This document shows positions 15,475 to 25,042 of a stretch of DNA of 25,042 bases, piece after piece. Origin of the DNA: Ignavibacteria bacterium. Lineage in GTDB: Bacteria; Bacteroidota; Ignavibacteria; SZUA-365. Every line of letters begins with the position of its first letter. Position 1 is the stretch's first letter. The position numbers and the translations under genes are program-made. The DNA lies in the NCBI GenBank assembly GCA_016720835.1, contig JADKJW010000026.1, positions 1 through 25,042 of the forward strand, written 5' to 3'. The notes under the pieces were generated by a model. It was not told the origin of the DNA, did not search any database, and was given only the letters and a program-made list of their open reading frames with translations.

Positions 15475-15605
15475 GTCGGTCCCTCCATTCAAACAGGTGG
15501 TGCATTGCGTATGTTTCGGAACGCGCGAAAATGTCTCCCCGATAATACTGCGATTTTTCGTGGAAGGGTAGCGGGGTCGCGCGATCGCGGTTTATTATTC
15601 AGCAC

Positions 15606-17320
15606 ATGACGACCTTCTTCTCCTCCATACCCATCGGTTCACGCCGATTGCGCCTGCTCCTGGCGGGCGGCGGAATGCTCGCGGCGGGACTCATCGCCTT
15701 CTCCTTCATCGAACTGCGCGAGAGCCGCGCGGACCTGCTGCAGTCCTCGAAGCTGGAAGCGGAGACGCTCATCGAGGCGATCAACCGCGGCAACGAGAGC
15801 GCCATCGCATCGGGCGCGGAAATCGAGAACATGCTCCTCGAGCGGCTCCGCGCCTCGGCCGCGCTCATCGCCCACCTCGAAGAGCACACCCGGCCCGGCG
15901 ACGCGACGCTGCGGGCGCTGGCGGACGAGCTGTCGCTGGACTACATCGCGCTGACGGACGGCACGGGCCGCGTGGCGGTCGCCTCCATCGGCGCCCATGG
16001 CGGGAAGGCGCTTTCCACCGACCTGGCGGACGTCCTCGCGCAGCCCCTCGGCGATTCCCTGCGCGCGTGGCTGCCCGGCACTCTCGCGCCGGTATCGGAC
16101 AGCGCGCTCTTCTACTTGCTCGCCGTGCCGCGCAGGCGTGCGCGCGGACAGGTGCTCGTGGGCGTGGACGCGGACGCCATGCTTTCCTTCCGGAAGAAAG
16201 TGGGCATCGGCAAACTCCTGCGCGACATCGCGGACAATCCCGACATCTCCTTCGTGACGCTGCAGGACATGGACGGCATCCTCGGCCGCGAGCACCTCCG
16301 TGACGTCGATGGTCGCCATCGAGGACGATCCCTTCCTCGCGGAGGCATGGCACGCCGATTCGTCGCGCACGCGCGTCATCGACAGCGGCGACGCGCCGTT
16401 GCTGGAGGTGGTCCGTTCCTCCGTCTGGAGGACGGATCGCACGTGCTGACGCGCGTCGGCCTGCGCCTCGACAACGTCCGCCGCATCCAGCAGCGCGGCC
16501 TGCAGCGCCTCGCCATCATCGCGGCCCGCGATGTTCGCGGGCGGCATCGCCCTGCTGCTGCTGATGACCACCCGCAAGCGCTTCTCCGCGCTGCGCGAGG
16601 AACACGCGCTCGTGAAATCGGAGCAGGAGCGCATCGCCGCGCAGCTCGAGCGCCGCGACCGGCTGACCGCCATGGGCGCCCTCGCGAGCGGCATCGCGCA
16701 TGAAATCCGCAATCCGCTCAACGCGATCTCCATGATCGTGCAGCGCTTCCGCACCGAGTTCCAGCCCGCGGAGGACGTCGAGGAATACCGCCAACTCGCA
16801 GACACGATGCGGTCCGAAGTGCAGCGCGTCAACGGCATCGTGACCCAGTTCCTGGAATTCGCGCGTCCGCCGAAGCTCGACCTGCAACCCGCGCGTCTGG
16901 CGGACATCGTCCGCCGCGCGGCGGACGTCGTCGACAGCGAAGCCCGCCACGCGGGCATCACGGTCGCGCTCGATCTGCAGGAGTCCCCGGCGCCGTGCCT
17001 CATCGACGTACCGCGCATGCAGCAGGCGCTGCTGAACCTCTTTCAGAACGCCCTGCAATCGATGCGGAGCGGCGGCACGCTCGCCGTCTCGCTGCGCGTC
17101 ACGCATCGCGCGTGCATCCTGACCGTGCGCGACACCGGCTGCGGCATCCCGCGCGAGACGCTGCCGAACATCTTCAATCTCTGCTTCACCACGAAGCAGG
17201 GCGGAGCGGTCCGGGCTGAGCGTCGTGCACCAGATCATCGCGGAACACCGCGGCGAGATCGCGGTGGAGAGCACGGTCGGCACCGGCACGACCTTCACCA
17301 TCACGCTCCCCGGCTCCTGA
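15606..17320 (+). CDS. Membrane sensor histidine kinase, frameshifted
   Basis: An N-terminal membrane helix (LLLAGGGMLAAGLIAFSFIE) leads into an extracytoplasmic sensor of about 260 residues. A second helix follows near 16530 (MFAGGIALLLLMTT), then a coiled linker and the kinase core: H-box ASGIAHEIRNPLNAIS, N-box LLNLFQNALQSM, G1 DTGCGIPRETLPNIF and a G2 region that breaks at about 17205 and resumes as LSVVHQIIAEHRGEIAVEST. It ends in TFTITLPGS. Indels lie near 16305, between 16430 and 16530, and at 17205. The core is NtrB-like and pairs naturally with the NtrC-type regulator 60 bases downstream. The signal is unknown. Confidence 0.83.
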
Positions 17321-17380
17321 CGCAACCGTCACGCGTTCGCGCTTCATCCACTCTCCACGCCTCATCGTTCCGTCACCCGC

Positions 17381-18784
17381 ATGCATACCGCACCGTTCCA
17401 CATTCTGCTCATCGACGACGAACGCGCGCAGCGCGAATCGCTCGCCGGATTTCTGCGCAAGCAATCCTACGACGTCACCGAGGCCGCATCGGGCACCGAG
17501 GGCCTGCGCGCGCTGCGCGGCGGTGGACCTGGTCCTGACCGATCTCCGCATGCCCGACATCAGCGGCGAGGATGTGCTTCGCGGGGCGCGCAACTCCGAC
17601 CCCTCGTGCCCGTGATCGTCGGACGGCCTACGCCTCCATCGAGAGCGCCGTCGGCTGATGAAGCTCCGGCGCCTTCGACTACGTGCAGAAGCCCGTGGAG
17701 CTGGACGAGGCGCTCCTCCTCGTCGAGCGCGCGCGGGAGCGCTCGCTGCTGCTCTCCGAGAACGCCATGTCTCCGCGCGCAGCTCGCCGAGCGCTTCTCT
17801 CCTTCGACACCATCGTCTCGCAGAGCGGCGAGATGGACGCCGTGCTCAACACCGCCGGACGCGTCGCGCGCAGCAAGGCGTCGGTCCTGATTCGCGGCGA
17901 GAGCGGCACGGGCAAGGAGCTCATCGCGCGGGCGATACACCACGCGAGTCCGCGGCGCGACGCGCCCTTCGTGACCATCAATTGCGCCGCCCTGCCCGAC
18001 GCGCTGCTCGAGAGCGAGGTTGTTCGGGCACGAGAAGGGCGCCTTCACCGGCGGAACGGCAGCGCATCGGCCGCTTCGAGCAGGCCGACGGCGGCGCGCT
18101 GTTCCATCGACGAGGTGGGCGACATCCCCGCTCGCCGCGCAGGTCGAAGCTGCTGCGGGCGCTGCAATTCGGGAGATCGAGCGCGTGGGCGGCAGCGAGA
18201 CGCTCGCTGGACGTGCGCATCGTGGCCACGACGAACCGGGATCCGAAGCCATGATGCGGGACGGCGGCTTCCGCGAGGATCTGTACTATCGCCTGAACGT
18301 CGGCTGGGCATCCACATCCCGCCGCTGCGCGCGCGCCGCGCCGACATCCCGCCGCTCGTCGACGCCTTTGCGCAGGCATGCCGAGCGAACGGCCGCGAGG
18401 CGCTGCGGCCCGTATCACGCGAGGCCATGGATCTGCTCCTCCGCCACGATTATCCCGGCAACGTCCGCGAGCTCGACAACATCCTCCAGCACGCGGTAGT
18501 GCTCGCGCGCCGGCACCATCACCACGCAGGATCTGCCCGGCTCCGTGCGGTCCCCGCGCGGGAGCGGCGGCCGCAGCGACGGCGGGATCTCCGCCGAACC
18601 CGGGAATCTGAACGAGCGCGTGGAACTGCTGGAGGCGCATGATCGAGGGCGCATTGCAGCTCAGCTCGGGAATCAGGTCCGTGCCGCCGAATTGCTCGGC
18701 ATATCGGACCGGACGCTCCGATACAAGCTCGCGAAGCTGGAAGAGCAGGCGTCGAAGCCGGATGCATCGACGAGACCTGCCTGA
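17381..18784 (+). CDS. NtrC-type response regulator, frameshifted
   Basis: The receiver domain begins FHILLIDDERAQRESLAGFL. The phosphoacceptor Asp lies in LVLTDLRMPD (after a shift near 17525), and the lysine lies in GAFDYVQKPVEL. The AAA+ domain shows Walker A GESGTGKE, CAALPDALLESE and then, in another frame, LFGHEKGAFTGGT, a variant of the GAFTGA sigma54 loop. IDEVGDIP, FREDLYYRLNV and HDYPGNVRELDNILQHAVVL follow. A Fis-type helix-turn-helix ends it (QVRAAELLGISDRTLRYKLA). At least seven shifts fall between 17520 and 18660. The corrected length is about 465 residues. It forms a two-component pair with the preceding kinase and presumably controls sigma54 promoters nearby or elsewhere. Confidence 0.83.
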
Positions 18785-18929
18785 GCTTCGACCAAGTTGT
18801 CGAGCGAAGCGCCACCACCCTGAATCCGCCCTCGAATCATGGGTTTATTCCCCGCACACGACATGCAATACTCCTCGCTGTAAGGCCTTCACCCTCTTCA
18901 TTCATCGTATCACGCAGCAGGAGCACATC

Positions 18930-19190
18930 ATGAAATCCCATCTTCTCCCTCGCAATCGCAGCCATCGTGCTGTTCGGCATCGGTCTCTCGCAGCCCGCAA
19001 TGGCGCAGAACGGCGGCGGAAAGGGCCTCGGCAACAAAGGGCACCGTCCATGCAAACTTGGTTGGCGCCAATGGCGACGGCATCTGCGACAACTTCGGCA
19101 CCGGCACCTGCAGGCACCGGCACCTGCACCGGCACGGGCAAGGGGCCTGAACGGGCAAAAGCCACCGGCACCTGCAACGGCACCGGCTAG
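18930..19190 (+). CDS. Small secreted protein with NGDGICD motif and GTGTC repeats
   Basis: ATG 18930 is preceded by AGGAG. One base on, the frame shifts to a clear signal peptide, IFSLAIAAIVLFGIGLSQ followed by PAMAQ. After further shifts the mature part reads TVHANLVGANGDGICDNFG, then GTGTC repeats from a tandem GGCACCGGCACCTGCA DNA repeat, and ends KATGTCNGTG before TAG. The mature protein would be about 60 residues. The x-NGDGxxD loop resembles EF-hand/dockerin calcium loops, and several cysteines sit in the Gly-Thr tail. I know of similar small proteins with (V/I)D-x-(N/D)GDGI(C/N)D motifs in FCB-group genomes; their role is not established. It follows the two-component genes. Confidence 0.6.
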   Translation: MKSHLLPRNRSHRAVRHRSLAARNGAERRRKGPRQQRAPSMQTWLAPMATASATTSAPAPAGTGTCTGTGKGPERAKATGTCNGTG

Positions 19191-19299
19191 CGTCTCCGCC
19201 TCCGCGACGGTTCCTGCGGCATCACCCCGCCCCGCCGACCAAGGAAATGAAGCAGCCCAAGCGCATCGCCCCCCGCAGCAAGTAACATTCCGAACTCGT

Positions 19300-19321
19300 G
19301 GGCGGCGGATCTCCGCCGCCC
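19300..19321. terminator. Perfect 22-base GC palindrome between the two small genes
   Basis: GGGCGGCGGA, TC, TCCGCCGCCC forms ten perfect pairs and is followed by CTTCATT. It lies 110 bases after the first small gene and 20 bases before the second, and could act as a terminator or attenuator. The two-base loop and short T stretch weaken the terminator call. Confidence 0.5.
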
Positions 19322-19341
19322 CTTCATTATCAGGCTCGATC

Positions 19342-19737
19342 ATGAAAAACGCCCTCGTCTCCTCCTCCTGTTTCTCCCCTCGCTCACCCTCGCGCAGAGC
19401 GACGCCGATCAGTCCAAGCCAGCCCGCGGCAAACGCGTCACGGAAACGGAGAATGCAAGAGGTGTCTCCGCAGGAGACGAAACCCCGACCGTTCGAAATC
19501 GGCCGAGACGAAAGCCGCGAAGACGAAGCCGGAAACGGCCCCGCGCTTCGTCGACGAAAACAGGGGATGGCATCAACGGGTGACCCTGCCTGCAGACGGG
19601 AAAACCGGCGGAGAGAATGCGGAAGAAGGGCGAACGCGCCCGCAAGCGCGACTGCTTCATCGACCTCGACGGCGACGGTATCAACGACAGCCGCTGCAAC
19701 GGCCTCGGCTCCAAGATGCCGCAGAGGCGCCAAATAA
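19342..19737 (+). CDS. Second small secreted protein with two DGDGIND-like loops
   Basis: ATG 19342 opens MKNA, and in the next frame a signal peptide runs LLLLFLPSLTLAQ. After a basic, low-complexity stretch, two loop motifs appear in different frames: FVDEN followed by GDGING (near 19553-19580), and CFIDLDGDGINDSRCNGLGS (near 19654-19712). These match the motif class of the preceding small gene. The protein would be about 130 residues. The stop drawn (TAA 19735-19737) depends on where the last indel lies. Export and possible divalent-cation binding are the only roles that can be inferred. Confidence 0.5.
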   Translation: MKNALVSSSCFSPRSPSRRATPISPSQPAANASRKRRMQEVSPQETKPRPFEIGRDESREDEAGNGPALRRRKQGMASTGDPACRRENRRRECGRRANAPASATASSTSTATVSTTAAATASAPRCRRGAK

Positions 19738-19811
19738 CGCACGGGCGTCCCCCGCACGAGCGACGGAACGCCGGCGCACGCCCCACACCGCGATACCTTT
19801 CCGATCGACCC

Positions 19812-21123
19812 ATGCCCACAACGCCCCAGACATTCAGCCGCTCCCGGAGCCCGGCGAAACGCAAGACGCATCGCCGCCATCGCACTGTCTTCACACGGTG
19901 TCGGCCTCCGCGCGCAGGCGCAATGGATCGGATCTTTTCCTTCGACAACGGCTATGCCAGCAACGCGTTCGGCCTCGTCGCCGGAGCGGCCTCCTTGACG
20001 GGCTCCGGGCGGCCTTCGGTTACATGCACTGAAGACGCGCCACGGTCCGTGGTGTACGCCGGCACGCTCGCGCTCATCCCGCAGTTTCGACCAGCAGTAT
20101 TCATTGCATGCGCTCACCCTGTCGTGGGAACTGCCCGTCGGACGGCGAGCCGGCTTGCAGCTCAACGCCGCGGCGGAGCCTCGTCGCGCTTCGGACGCGA
20201 AACCTACCCTCTACGATTACTGGCAGGGCGCGGCGCAAGAGCGGCATGAAGGTCGCGATCGCCGACAACCTCGTTGCGCGCGCCGACTACCGCTTCCGCA
20301 CGCGACTGTATCCGCAGTCCAGGTCGTTGAGCTTTCTGGAACACGCCCCGTCGCTCGGCGCATCGTTGACATTGCAGACAAAGACCAGCATTCACGCGGA
20401 CGTCTTCTACGGCAACAAGCAGTTCCTCGAGACCAGGATGCGCACAACGAATGTCACGTCCATGTCCGCCGCGCCCGATGCGGCAGCACGACCGCCGATG
20501 GCGGCATGACCGTCGATGGCGGAGGCCCCGGCGGTGGCGGTAACGGCGGTGGGGGAGGCAACGGCGGAGGCAATGGCGGTGGGCTATGGCAACGGCATGC
20601 ACGCGGGAAGCGCGGCCAGCGCGCCGATCCTCGCCTTCGATGTCCCGTCCTCTCGCGAGTGCGCGTGTCGATAGGACAAGCACTGACGGACGCCCTCGGC
20701 ATCGGATTGAAATACCAGCGCCGCTGGAATCTCGACGCGACATGCACGCCCTCGTGGCGGGCGTGCTGAACTCGGGAGGGGACGACGAACTCATCGACGA
20801 TCCCTTCAGTTACAGCGGCGACGAATTCTCCGCGACGCTCACTTCCATTCTGCCTTGGTCGATGACGATGAGGGCGTCGGCGACGGCGCATCTGAAAGCC
20901 TATCCCCTACGCAGCCTCGCTCGATGTCGCGATCGGCGGACCGGACCGCAGCGGACGCAGATACGGATCCTCGCTCCGCTCGAAAAAACCTTCGACGCCT
21001 CGTGGTTTCCTCTTCGATGGGCCCTCGCTGACCCTCGCGTACCAGTACATCCGCAATCAGTCCAACGCCGCAATCTTCGATTTTTCGGCGCACGGTATCG
21101 CTCGGCATCGAAGTGGGTGGTAA
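19812..21123 (+). CDS. Probable outer-membrane beta-barrel protein with Gly-rich linker, frameshifted
   Basis: Reading across frames gives a signal-like start (RRIAAIALS, then RAQAQW), then FSFDNGYASNAFGLVAGAAS. Alternating-hydrophobic strands typical of barrels follow: SVVYAGTLALIPQ, LHALTLSWELPVGRRAGLQL, AIADNLVARADYRFRTRLYP, HAPSLGASLTLQTKTSIHAD. A glycine/asparagine linker (DGGGPGGGGNGGGGGNGGG, about 20517-20583) separates these from a second half: RVSIGQALTDALGIGLKYQR, DDELIDDPFSYSGDEFSATL, GPSLTLAYQYIRNQSNAAIF. I do not recognise the family. Start and end are uncertain because of indels; TAA at 21121 is the likeliest stop. The second half has the look of outer-membrane proteins encoded beside secreted peptidases, but this is inference. 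Confidence 0.5.
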
Positions 21124-21139
21124 GCTGGCATCCTCACGC

Positions 21140-22346
21140 ATGGCGCCGCGCCGCCTCCTTCGCATGCTCATCGCCCTCTGTGCCGCGTCGGCTCCTCGCC
21201 GCGCAGCCCCTGTCCGCTCGAGCCGCTCCGTCACGGGCGCGCTGGACCGCGATTACTACCTCGTCAATTTTCCCGACCGCGACAGCACGACGGGCATTCG
21301 AGATTTCGCCTGCGGCTGGTACACGCACGACGGACATCAGGAACGGATTTCGTCCTGAAAGATTTCGCGCATGGACAGCGGCGTGACGGTGCTGGCCGCC
21401 GCTCCTGGCACGGTGACGCACATCACCGACGGCCTCTTCGACCGGTCGAAGGCGATCAACAGCGGACGGTTCGGCACCATATCTCCGTGCGGCACAGCGA
21501 CGGCAGCATCGCCTTCTACGCGCATCTGCGGAAGGGGAGCATGCTCGTCGCGGAGCAGCAGGCGGTGGTTGCGGGGCAGCCGCTGGCGCTCATCGGAAGT
21601 TCGGGCAATCCACCGATCCGCATCCCACTTCGAGCTGCGCAAGAGCGGGGTGACGATGGACCGTGGATGGGCGCATGCGCGCCGTGGCCCTCTGGAAACA
21701 GCAACCGGCGTATTCCACGGTCCGGGAAACGATGGACGCGGGCCTCCTCGCCTTCGAGCCCACGCTGGACACCCTGCGCGAACGCCCGCCCACCGTGAGG
21801 AGATTCAGCGTGTCGGGAACGCAGGTCTGGTTCTGGGCGCACACCCTGTCCGTGCATGCCGGCGACACGAGCAGCGTCGTCTGGAGGAATCCCTCGGGCG
21901 CGGTGCATCGCGTGGAGCGCCACGTGCACGACGAATTACCGCTACTCCGGTGGTGGTTCTCGATGCCGCTCCCGCGTCGCTGCCGGAAGGCGCATGGAAA
22001 GCGGAGTACTCGATCAACGGACAATTGCAGCGCGTCGAACCCTTCGAGATCGGGGGCCTCCCCTTTCCGCGGAGCATCGCGACGCTGGCTTCCGCGCGCG
22101 CTGGTGGAGCTGTATCCCTCTCCTGCGCGCCGGTCAACCGCTGTCCATCCGCGTCGCGAACGGCGACGGGCCGCGGCTGCGGCTGCGCCTCTTTGACGCG
22201 CTCGGCATGCAGCGACTGAACACGCGCACCGGGGCCGATGGCACGCTCGTTTCTACGGGCGCTCCCTCTCCCCCGCCGGATTCGTGCTCGTCGCGGACCG
22301 CGCGGGCGAGATCGTCGCGCGATCGGGGCTGTTGCTGCTGGACTGA
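21140..22346 (+). CDS. M23-family peptidase with T9SS-like C-terminal domain, frameshifted
   Basis: A signal (RRLLRMLIALCAA) precedes the M23/LytM metallopeptidase core. WYTHDGHQ joins GTDFVLKDFA through a shift near 21345, giving the zinc-ligand pattern HxxxxxD. It is followed by SGVTVLAAAPGTVTHITDG, IAFYAHLRKGSMLVAEQQAV and, after another shift, HFELRKSGV, carrying the last ligand. A beta-rich region (FSVSGTQVWFWAHTLSV, AWKAEYSINGQLQRVEPFEI) leads to a tail reading LRLRLFDALGMQRL, GRSLSPAGFVLVADRAGEIV and ARSGLLLLD before TGA. That tail resembles type IX secretion sorting domains. M23 enzymes cut peptidoglycan or other peptides. Export beyond the outer membrane is inferred. The corrected length is about 400 residues. 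Confidence 0.68.
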
Positions 22347-22381
22347 CCCCGCGTGTGCGCGGAAATCCGTACCTTCCGCGC

Positions 22382-23268
22382 ATGCCCCTCTCCATGCTGC
22401 ACATCACGGGCACAGACGAGCGCCATATCACCGGCCAGCTCGCGCGCTTCCTCCGGACCGGGAATCCTCGGCGCTCCAGCGTGGGCTCGCCATGATCGCG
22501 CGGGAGCGACGAACGCTCGAGCTGCTTCATTCCGCGAGTGCTGCTCTTCATGCGGCCCTCGGCGCTCGCCCGAGGCGACGAGGACACCGTCTCATGCATT
22601 CTGAGCGCGCTCGCGGCTTCGCCGCCGGACGGCATTGTTCTGACGCGGGCGCAACTGCTTTCGCGTGCGCTACGGCGGCAGCTTCGCGGTGCACGCCCTG
22701 CCCGGCGATTTCGATGCCGCGCGCGGTTCCTCGGTGACCCGCTGCGGCGGATTTCTCGTGCTCGGCGAATACGGCGATCCAGGAGCGCGCATCGCCGTCG
22801 TCGGTCCGCGCACCTGCACGATGGACTTCAGCTACGCGCGCCTCGCGGGCGTCCGTCATATCCACGCGCTGCGTCCGGGCACGGAAGATTGGGGCCGTCC
22901 TCATACTGCGGGGACTCTCGCCGTGTGCTGGATCTCTACGGGGTTCGAGGCTCAGAAACAGGCGCCTGCGGCGATCGATCCCGTTTCGCGGGCTACACCG
23001 CCCTCGCCAGCGCCGGAACGGGCTGTACGCGGGAACGGACTTCAGCAGCAGGCCCTACGTGTCGCGATGCTCGACGGTTTCCGCTACCCCTTCCCCGCCG
23101 CGGCCTGGCGCGAGGTGGACTCCTTCAGTGCACGAGGACAAGTATCTCTGTTCCATCAATTGCAAGATGCTGGATACCTCAGGCGACGCGCACGGTCAGC
23201 ATCTTCGACGCACGCGGAGACGCGCGTTCACTGCGGACCCGGCCCTCCGTACACAGCAACGCGCGTAA
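22382..23268 (+). CDS. Unrecognised protein, heavily frameshifted
   Basis: A start at 22382 (MPLSMLHITGTDERHITGQL) lies 35 bases after the peptidase stop. Plausible protein text continues in changing frames: AMIARERRTLELLHS, VLLFMRPSALARGDEDTVSC, ILSALAASPPDGIVLTRAQL, RYGGSFAVHALPGDFDAARG, GGFLVLGEYGDPGARIAVVG, RTCTMDFSYARLAGVRHIHA, SRFAGYTALASAGTG, GFRYPFPAAAWREVDSF and DKYLCSINCKMLD. I do not recognise a family and assign no function. No signal peptide is evident at the chosen start. The end at 23268 is the best guess. Confidence 0.4.
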
Positions 23269-23322
23269 GCATTTCCACGCGATGCATCGCGTGCCTTGGA
23301 CACAACGCCAGGCGCCGACGGT

Positions 23323-23890
23323 TCATTTCCCGCCGCCGCCGTTGCCGCCTCCTACTCCGCAGAACGCACACCGCCGACCGCGCCGTGTGCCGTTGCACTG
23401 GGGTCACGATGCTACATGCACGGCGCGGCATCGCGCGGGTTCCAGCCGAACTCCCGCACGCCCCACGCGCCCGCGTCGCGAATGCCGGAACGCGCGACGA
23501 TCCGGCCGAGCGCATCGCTGATGACGAACTCCGCATCGCCGCCGCGCGGCAGCGGGATATCGGACCATGGTGTGCCGTCACCGCGTCCCCCGCGCCTCCG
23601 GACCAGCGGAAGCAGATTCCGGGTACCACGCCGAGGATGCGCATCCGTCCTCCGCTGGCGGGCCGTCGACCTACGGCGGTTCCTACCTCGATCGTGAAGC
23701 TCCATGCCGGGCGACCAGGCCCGCGCCCGCCTGCGTTCACTCCGAACACGCGACACCAGACGGGCGTCCTGCAGGAGGTACGATGCTGGAAGACGATGTC
23801 GCGCCAGGAAGCGAGTCGTTCACGAGGAGGATTACAAAGCCGGTGTCGGAGAGATCTGCAGACGATACGACGACGCGGGAGGCGACGAAG
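23323..23890 (-). CDS. C-terminal part of a secreted protein with T9SS-like tail, frameshifted
   Basis: On the minus strand, DTGFVILLVNDSLPGATSSS (near 23870), VWCRVFGVNAGG, PAWSFTIEVGTAV and WSDIPLPRGGDAEFVISDA run on into LGRIVARSGIRDAGAWGVRE and FGWNPRDAAP. The last segment follows the common pattern of T9SS type-A-like sorting domains: polar strand, DALGR-x-V, then W(N/D)(P/A)R before a final strand. The last strand is blurred by indels; possible stops are TGA 23325-23323 or a TAG slightly upstream. The 5' end is unclear and may lie well beyond 23890. The mature function is not visible. Confidence 0.5.
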
Positions 23891-23899
23891 CCCACCGCA

Positions 23900-24532
23900 G
23901 CAAGGGACTCGACGAGCGGCGCGCACTATCCGCGGGCGATCGGGCACGGGCGCGGCAGGCGGAGCGGGAGCCGTGATGAACGTCCGCACCGTGCTCCACG
24001 CGCTGACGCACGCGACGGTTCCCCGCGCGCACGCCAGAAGGTACCGGGTCTCCACGGCGAGTCCGGACAGCGCGGCGGCGGTGCTGTCCGCGCAACAGAC
24101 GCTGTCCGTCACTCCGTCTGAAACGCCCCGTCAGTGGCGACTTGCAGATCGAAGGACTCCGCTCCGCCGGGCCGTCCACACAACGCACCGGGATGGGATC
24201 CGCGCTTCGTCGCGGGGAGCAGCTAGCACCGGGCTTTCAGGGAAAGACCCCGTGCTGATGAATGTGCGGGACAGGCGACCCGGAGCGCTCCTCTCCGGGC
24301 TTGGTTGCGCGCACCAGAAGTATGCATGGTATTCCGAGCCAAGCCGTCGATGAACGCCTACGAACCGTGACGCAGAGTATCAAGAATAGGAACTCCGTGT
24401 CGCTGTCTGTCCCGAGTTCGAGATCTGTAGAAGTCGGCGTAGGGCACCGTTCACCTCAGGCGTCCGGTGCCCGGTCCGACAGCCGAGGAATCGGGGTCAC
24501 CCAGTTCCGGCGCCGTCGGCAACGAATCGCCG
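23900..24532. other. Unresolved sequence, strand unclear
   Basis: Both strands show fragments that could be coding, and none extends far enough to identify. Indels appear frequent. This may be the 5' part of the minus-strand secreted protein ending near 23323, or a separate short gene. Nothing firmer can be supported. Confidence 0.3.
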
Positions 24533-25021
24533 TCACAAAAGCTCCATACATCGCTCCATGGCGCGACGCCTCCCGTGTTTACTGCGCCCGGACGCGTCTG
24601 TTAACACGCGGTGCGCCGTGATTGCTCGCGGCGACCCGCCAACTGGTATCCCCGAGCGCCAGGGCCCAGTCAGCGTGTTCACAAACGCCGTGTCGGGCGG
24701 TCTCAAACGATACGACGGCGCCGTCGCTGCGCCTCCGGAAGTGATCGGCAGTTCCATATCACGCGCGTCATCAGTGAGCGCGAGAACTAGGACGACCGGA
24801 GGCAGGTCAGGCACAGTGCGGAAGCGCCACGCGCCCGCTCCAGCCGCTGCCGTCGGGGGATCCCTCGGCGCGTACGCGCCAAATACCAGTCCCCTTCCAA
24901 GGCGCCCGTCATCCGTCGGTATCGCTCCCGCGGCGTGTTCCTGCATCGACTTCACGGCGACGGTGCTGAATCCTCCGCGATCTGCGCGACGGTATCCACG
25001 TCGCGTCGGGATGCTTCCCAT
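24533..25021 (-). CDS. Possible partial protein of unknown function
   Basis: This minus-strand frame stays open for 162 codons in a region where most frames are broken. It carries fairly balanced composition, for example FSTVAVKSMQEHAAGAIPTD, PDLPPVVLVLALTDDARDME and PPDTAFVNTLTGPW. No motif or family is recognised, and no ribosome site supports the ATG at 25021. It could be an upstream part of the same secreted protein as 23323-23890, or a chance open frame in GC-rich DNA. Confidence 0.25.
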   Translation of the reverse strand: MGSIPTRRGYRRADRGGFSTVAVKSMQEHAAGAIPTDDGRLGRGLVFGAYAPRDPPTAAAGAGAWRFRTVPDLPPVVLVLALTDDARDMELPITSGGAATAPSYRLRPPDTAFVNTLTGPWRSGIPVGGSPRAITAHRVLTDASGRSKHGRRRAMERCMELL

Positions 25022-25042
25022 GAGGGGCGGCGCGTTGACCGC

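Noticed and set aside
15639..17018. Minus-strand open frame of 459 codons
   Set aside because: Antisense to the histidine kinase, whose H-box, N-box and G1 motifs lie on the plus strand.
18837..20165. Minus-strand open frame of 442 codons
   Set aside because: Antisense to the small secreted genes; Arg/Ala-rich with no recognisable motif.
22665..24353. Plus-strand open frame of 562 codons, the longest in the window
   Set aside because: It crosses the unrecognised plus gene and runs antisense through the minus-strand T9SS-like tail; composition is Arg/Pro/Ser-rich and motifs lie in other frames.

Overview
The window is a GC-rich bacterial segment with no tRNA, rRNA, transposase or CRISPR array that I can recognise. 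Several traits point to the Bacteroidota/Chlorobi/Ignavibacteria (FCB) side of the tree. These are C-terminal domains resembling type IX secretion (T9SS) sorting domains, lipoproteins with acidic residues just after the lipobox cysteine, a TPR lipoprotein of a kind common in that group, small secreted proteins with NGDGICD/DGDGIND motifs, and palindromic intergenic repeats. The exact lineage is inference. Many genes are split by single-base shifts while family motifs stay intact on both sides. This is the signature of uncorrected long-read indels rather than true decay. Damage is light from about 2.8 to 12.1 kb and heavy at both ends.

Layout. 0-2.67 kb: intergenic repeats, a frame-broken minus-strand TPR lipoprotein, then about 0.8 kb of palindromic repeats and a CCTTCT microsatellite. 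2.67-6.63 kb: a tight plus-strand operon for an octaheme tetrathionate-reductase-family cytochrome c, a membrane cytochrome b, a YeeE/YedE sulfur-compound permease, and a second YeeE/YedE fused to a rhodanese-like domain without its catalytic cysteine. 6.69-7.44 kb: a convergent DUF2202 ferritin-like lipoprotein. 7.79-9.13 kb: a PAS/AAA+/Fis sigma54 activator. 9.25-12.13 kb: a candidate sigma54 promoter (GG-N10-GC) followed by a NifX-like protein, a peroxiredoxin, a Cys/Met-metabolism PLP enzyme, and a second NifX-like protein with a long His/Gly insertion. 12.18-14.81 kb: a palindrome, a second candidate sigma54 promoter, a decaheme-or-more cytochrome lipoprotein, a tandem-rhodanese lipoprotein and a strong intrinsic terminator. 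14.9-15.5 kb: a minus-strand SAM methyltransferase. 15.6-18.8 kb: a histidine kinase and NtrC-type regulator pair. 18.9-19.7 kb: two small secreted proteins with Ca-loop-like motifs. 19.8-23.3 kb: a probable beta-barrel protein with a glycine-rich linker, an M23 peptidase with a T9SS-like tail, and an unrecognised protein. 23.3-25.0 kb: a minus-strand T9SS-tail fragment and poorly resolved sequence.

How the genes may work together (inference). The 2.67-14.8 kb block reads as one sulfur (possibly selenium or other chalcogen) redox island. Permeases and rhodanese domains would handle sulfane-sulfur compounds, and the octaheme cytochrome with its cytochrome b would link an S-oxyanion or N-oxide to the quinone pool. 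A sigma54 activator with a cysteine-bearing PAS domain would switch on cytoplasmic protection and sulfur-amino-acid turnover, together with a lipoprotein cytochrome/rhodanese pair that may sit on the cell surface. The combination of two sigma54-type promoters, the His-rich NifX-like protein and the surface cytochrome-rhodanese pair is the best candidate for an undescribed system here.
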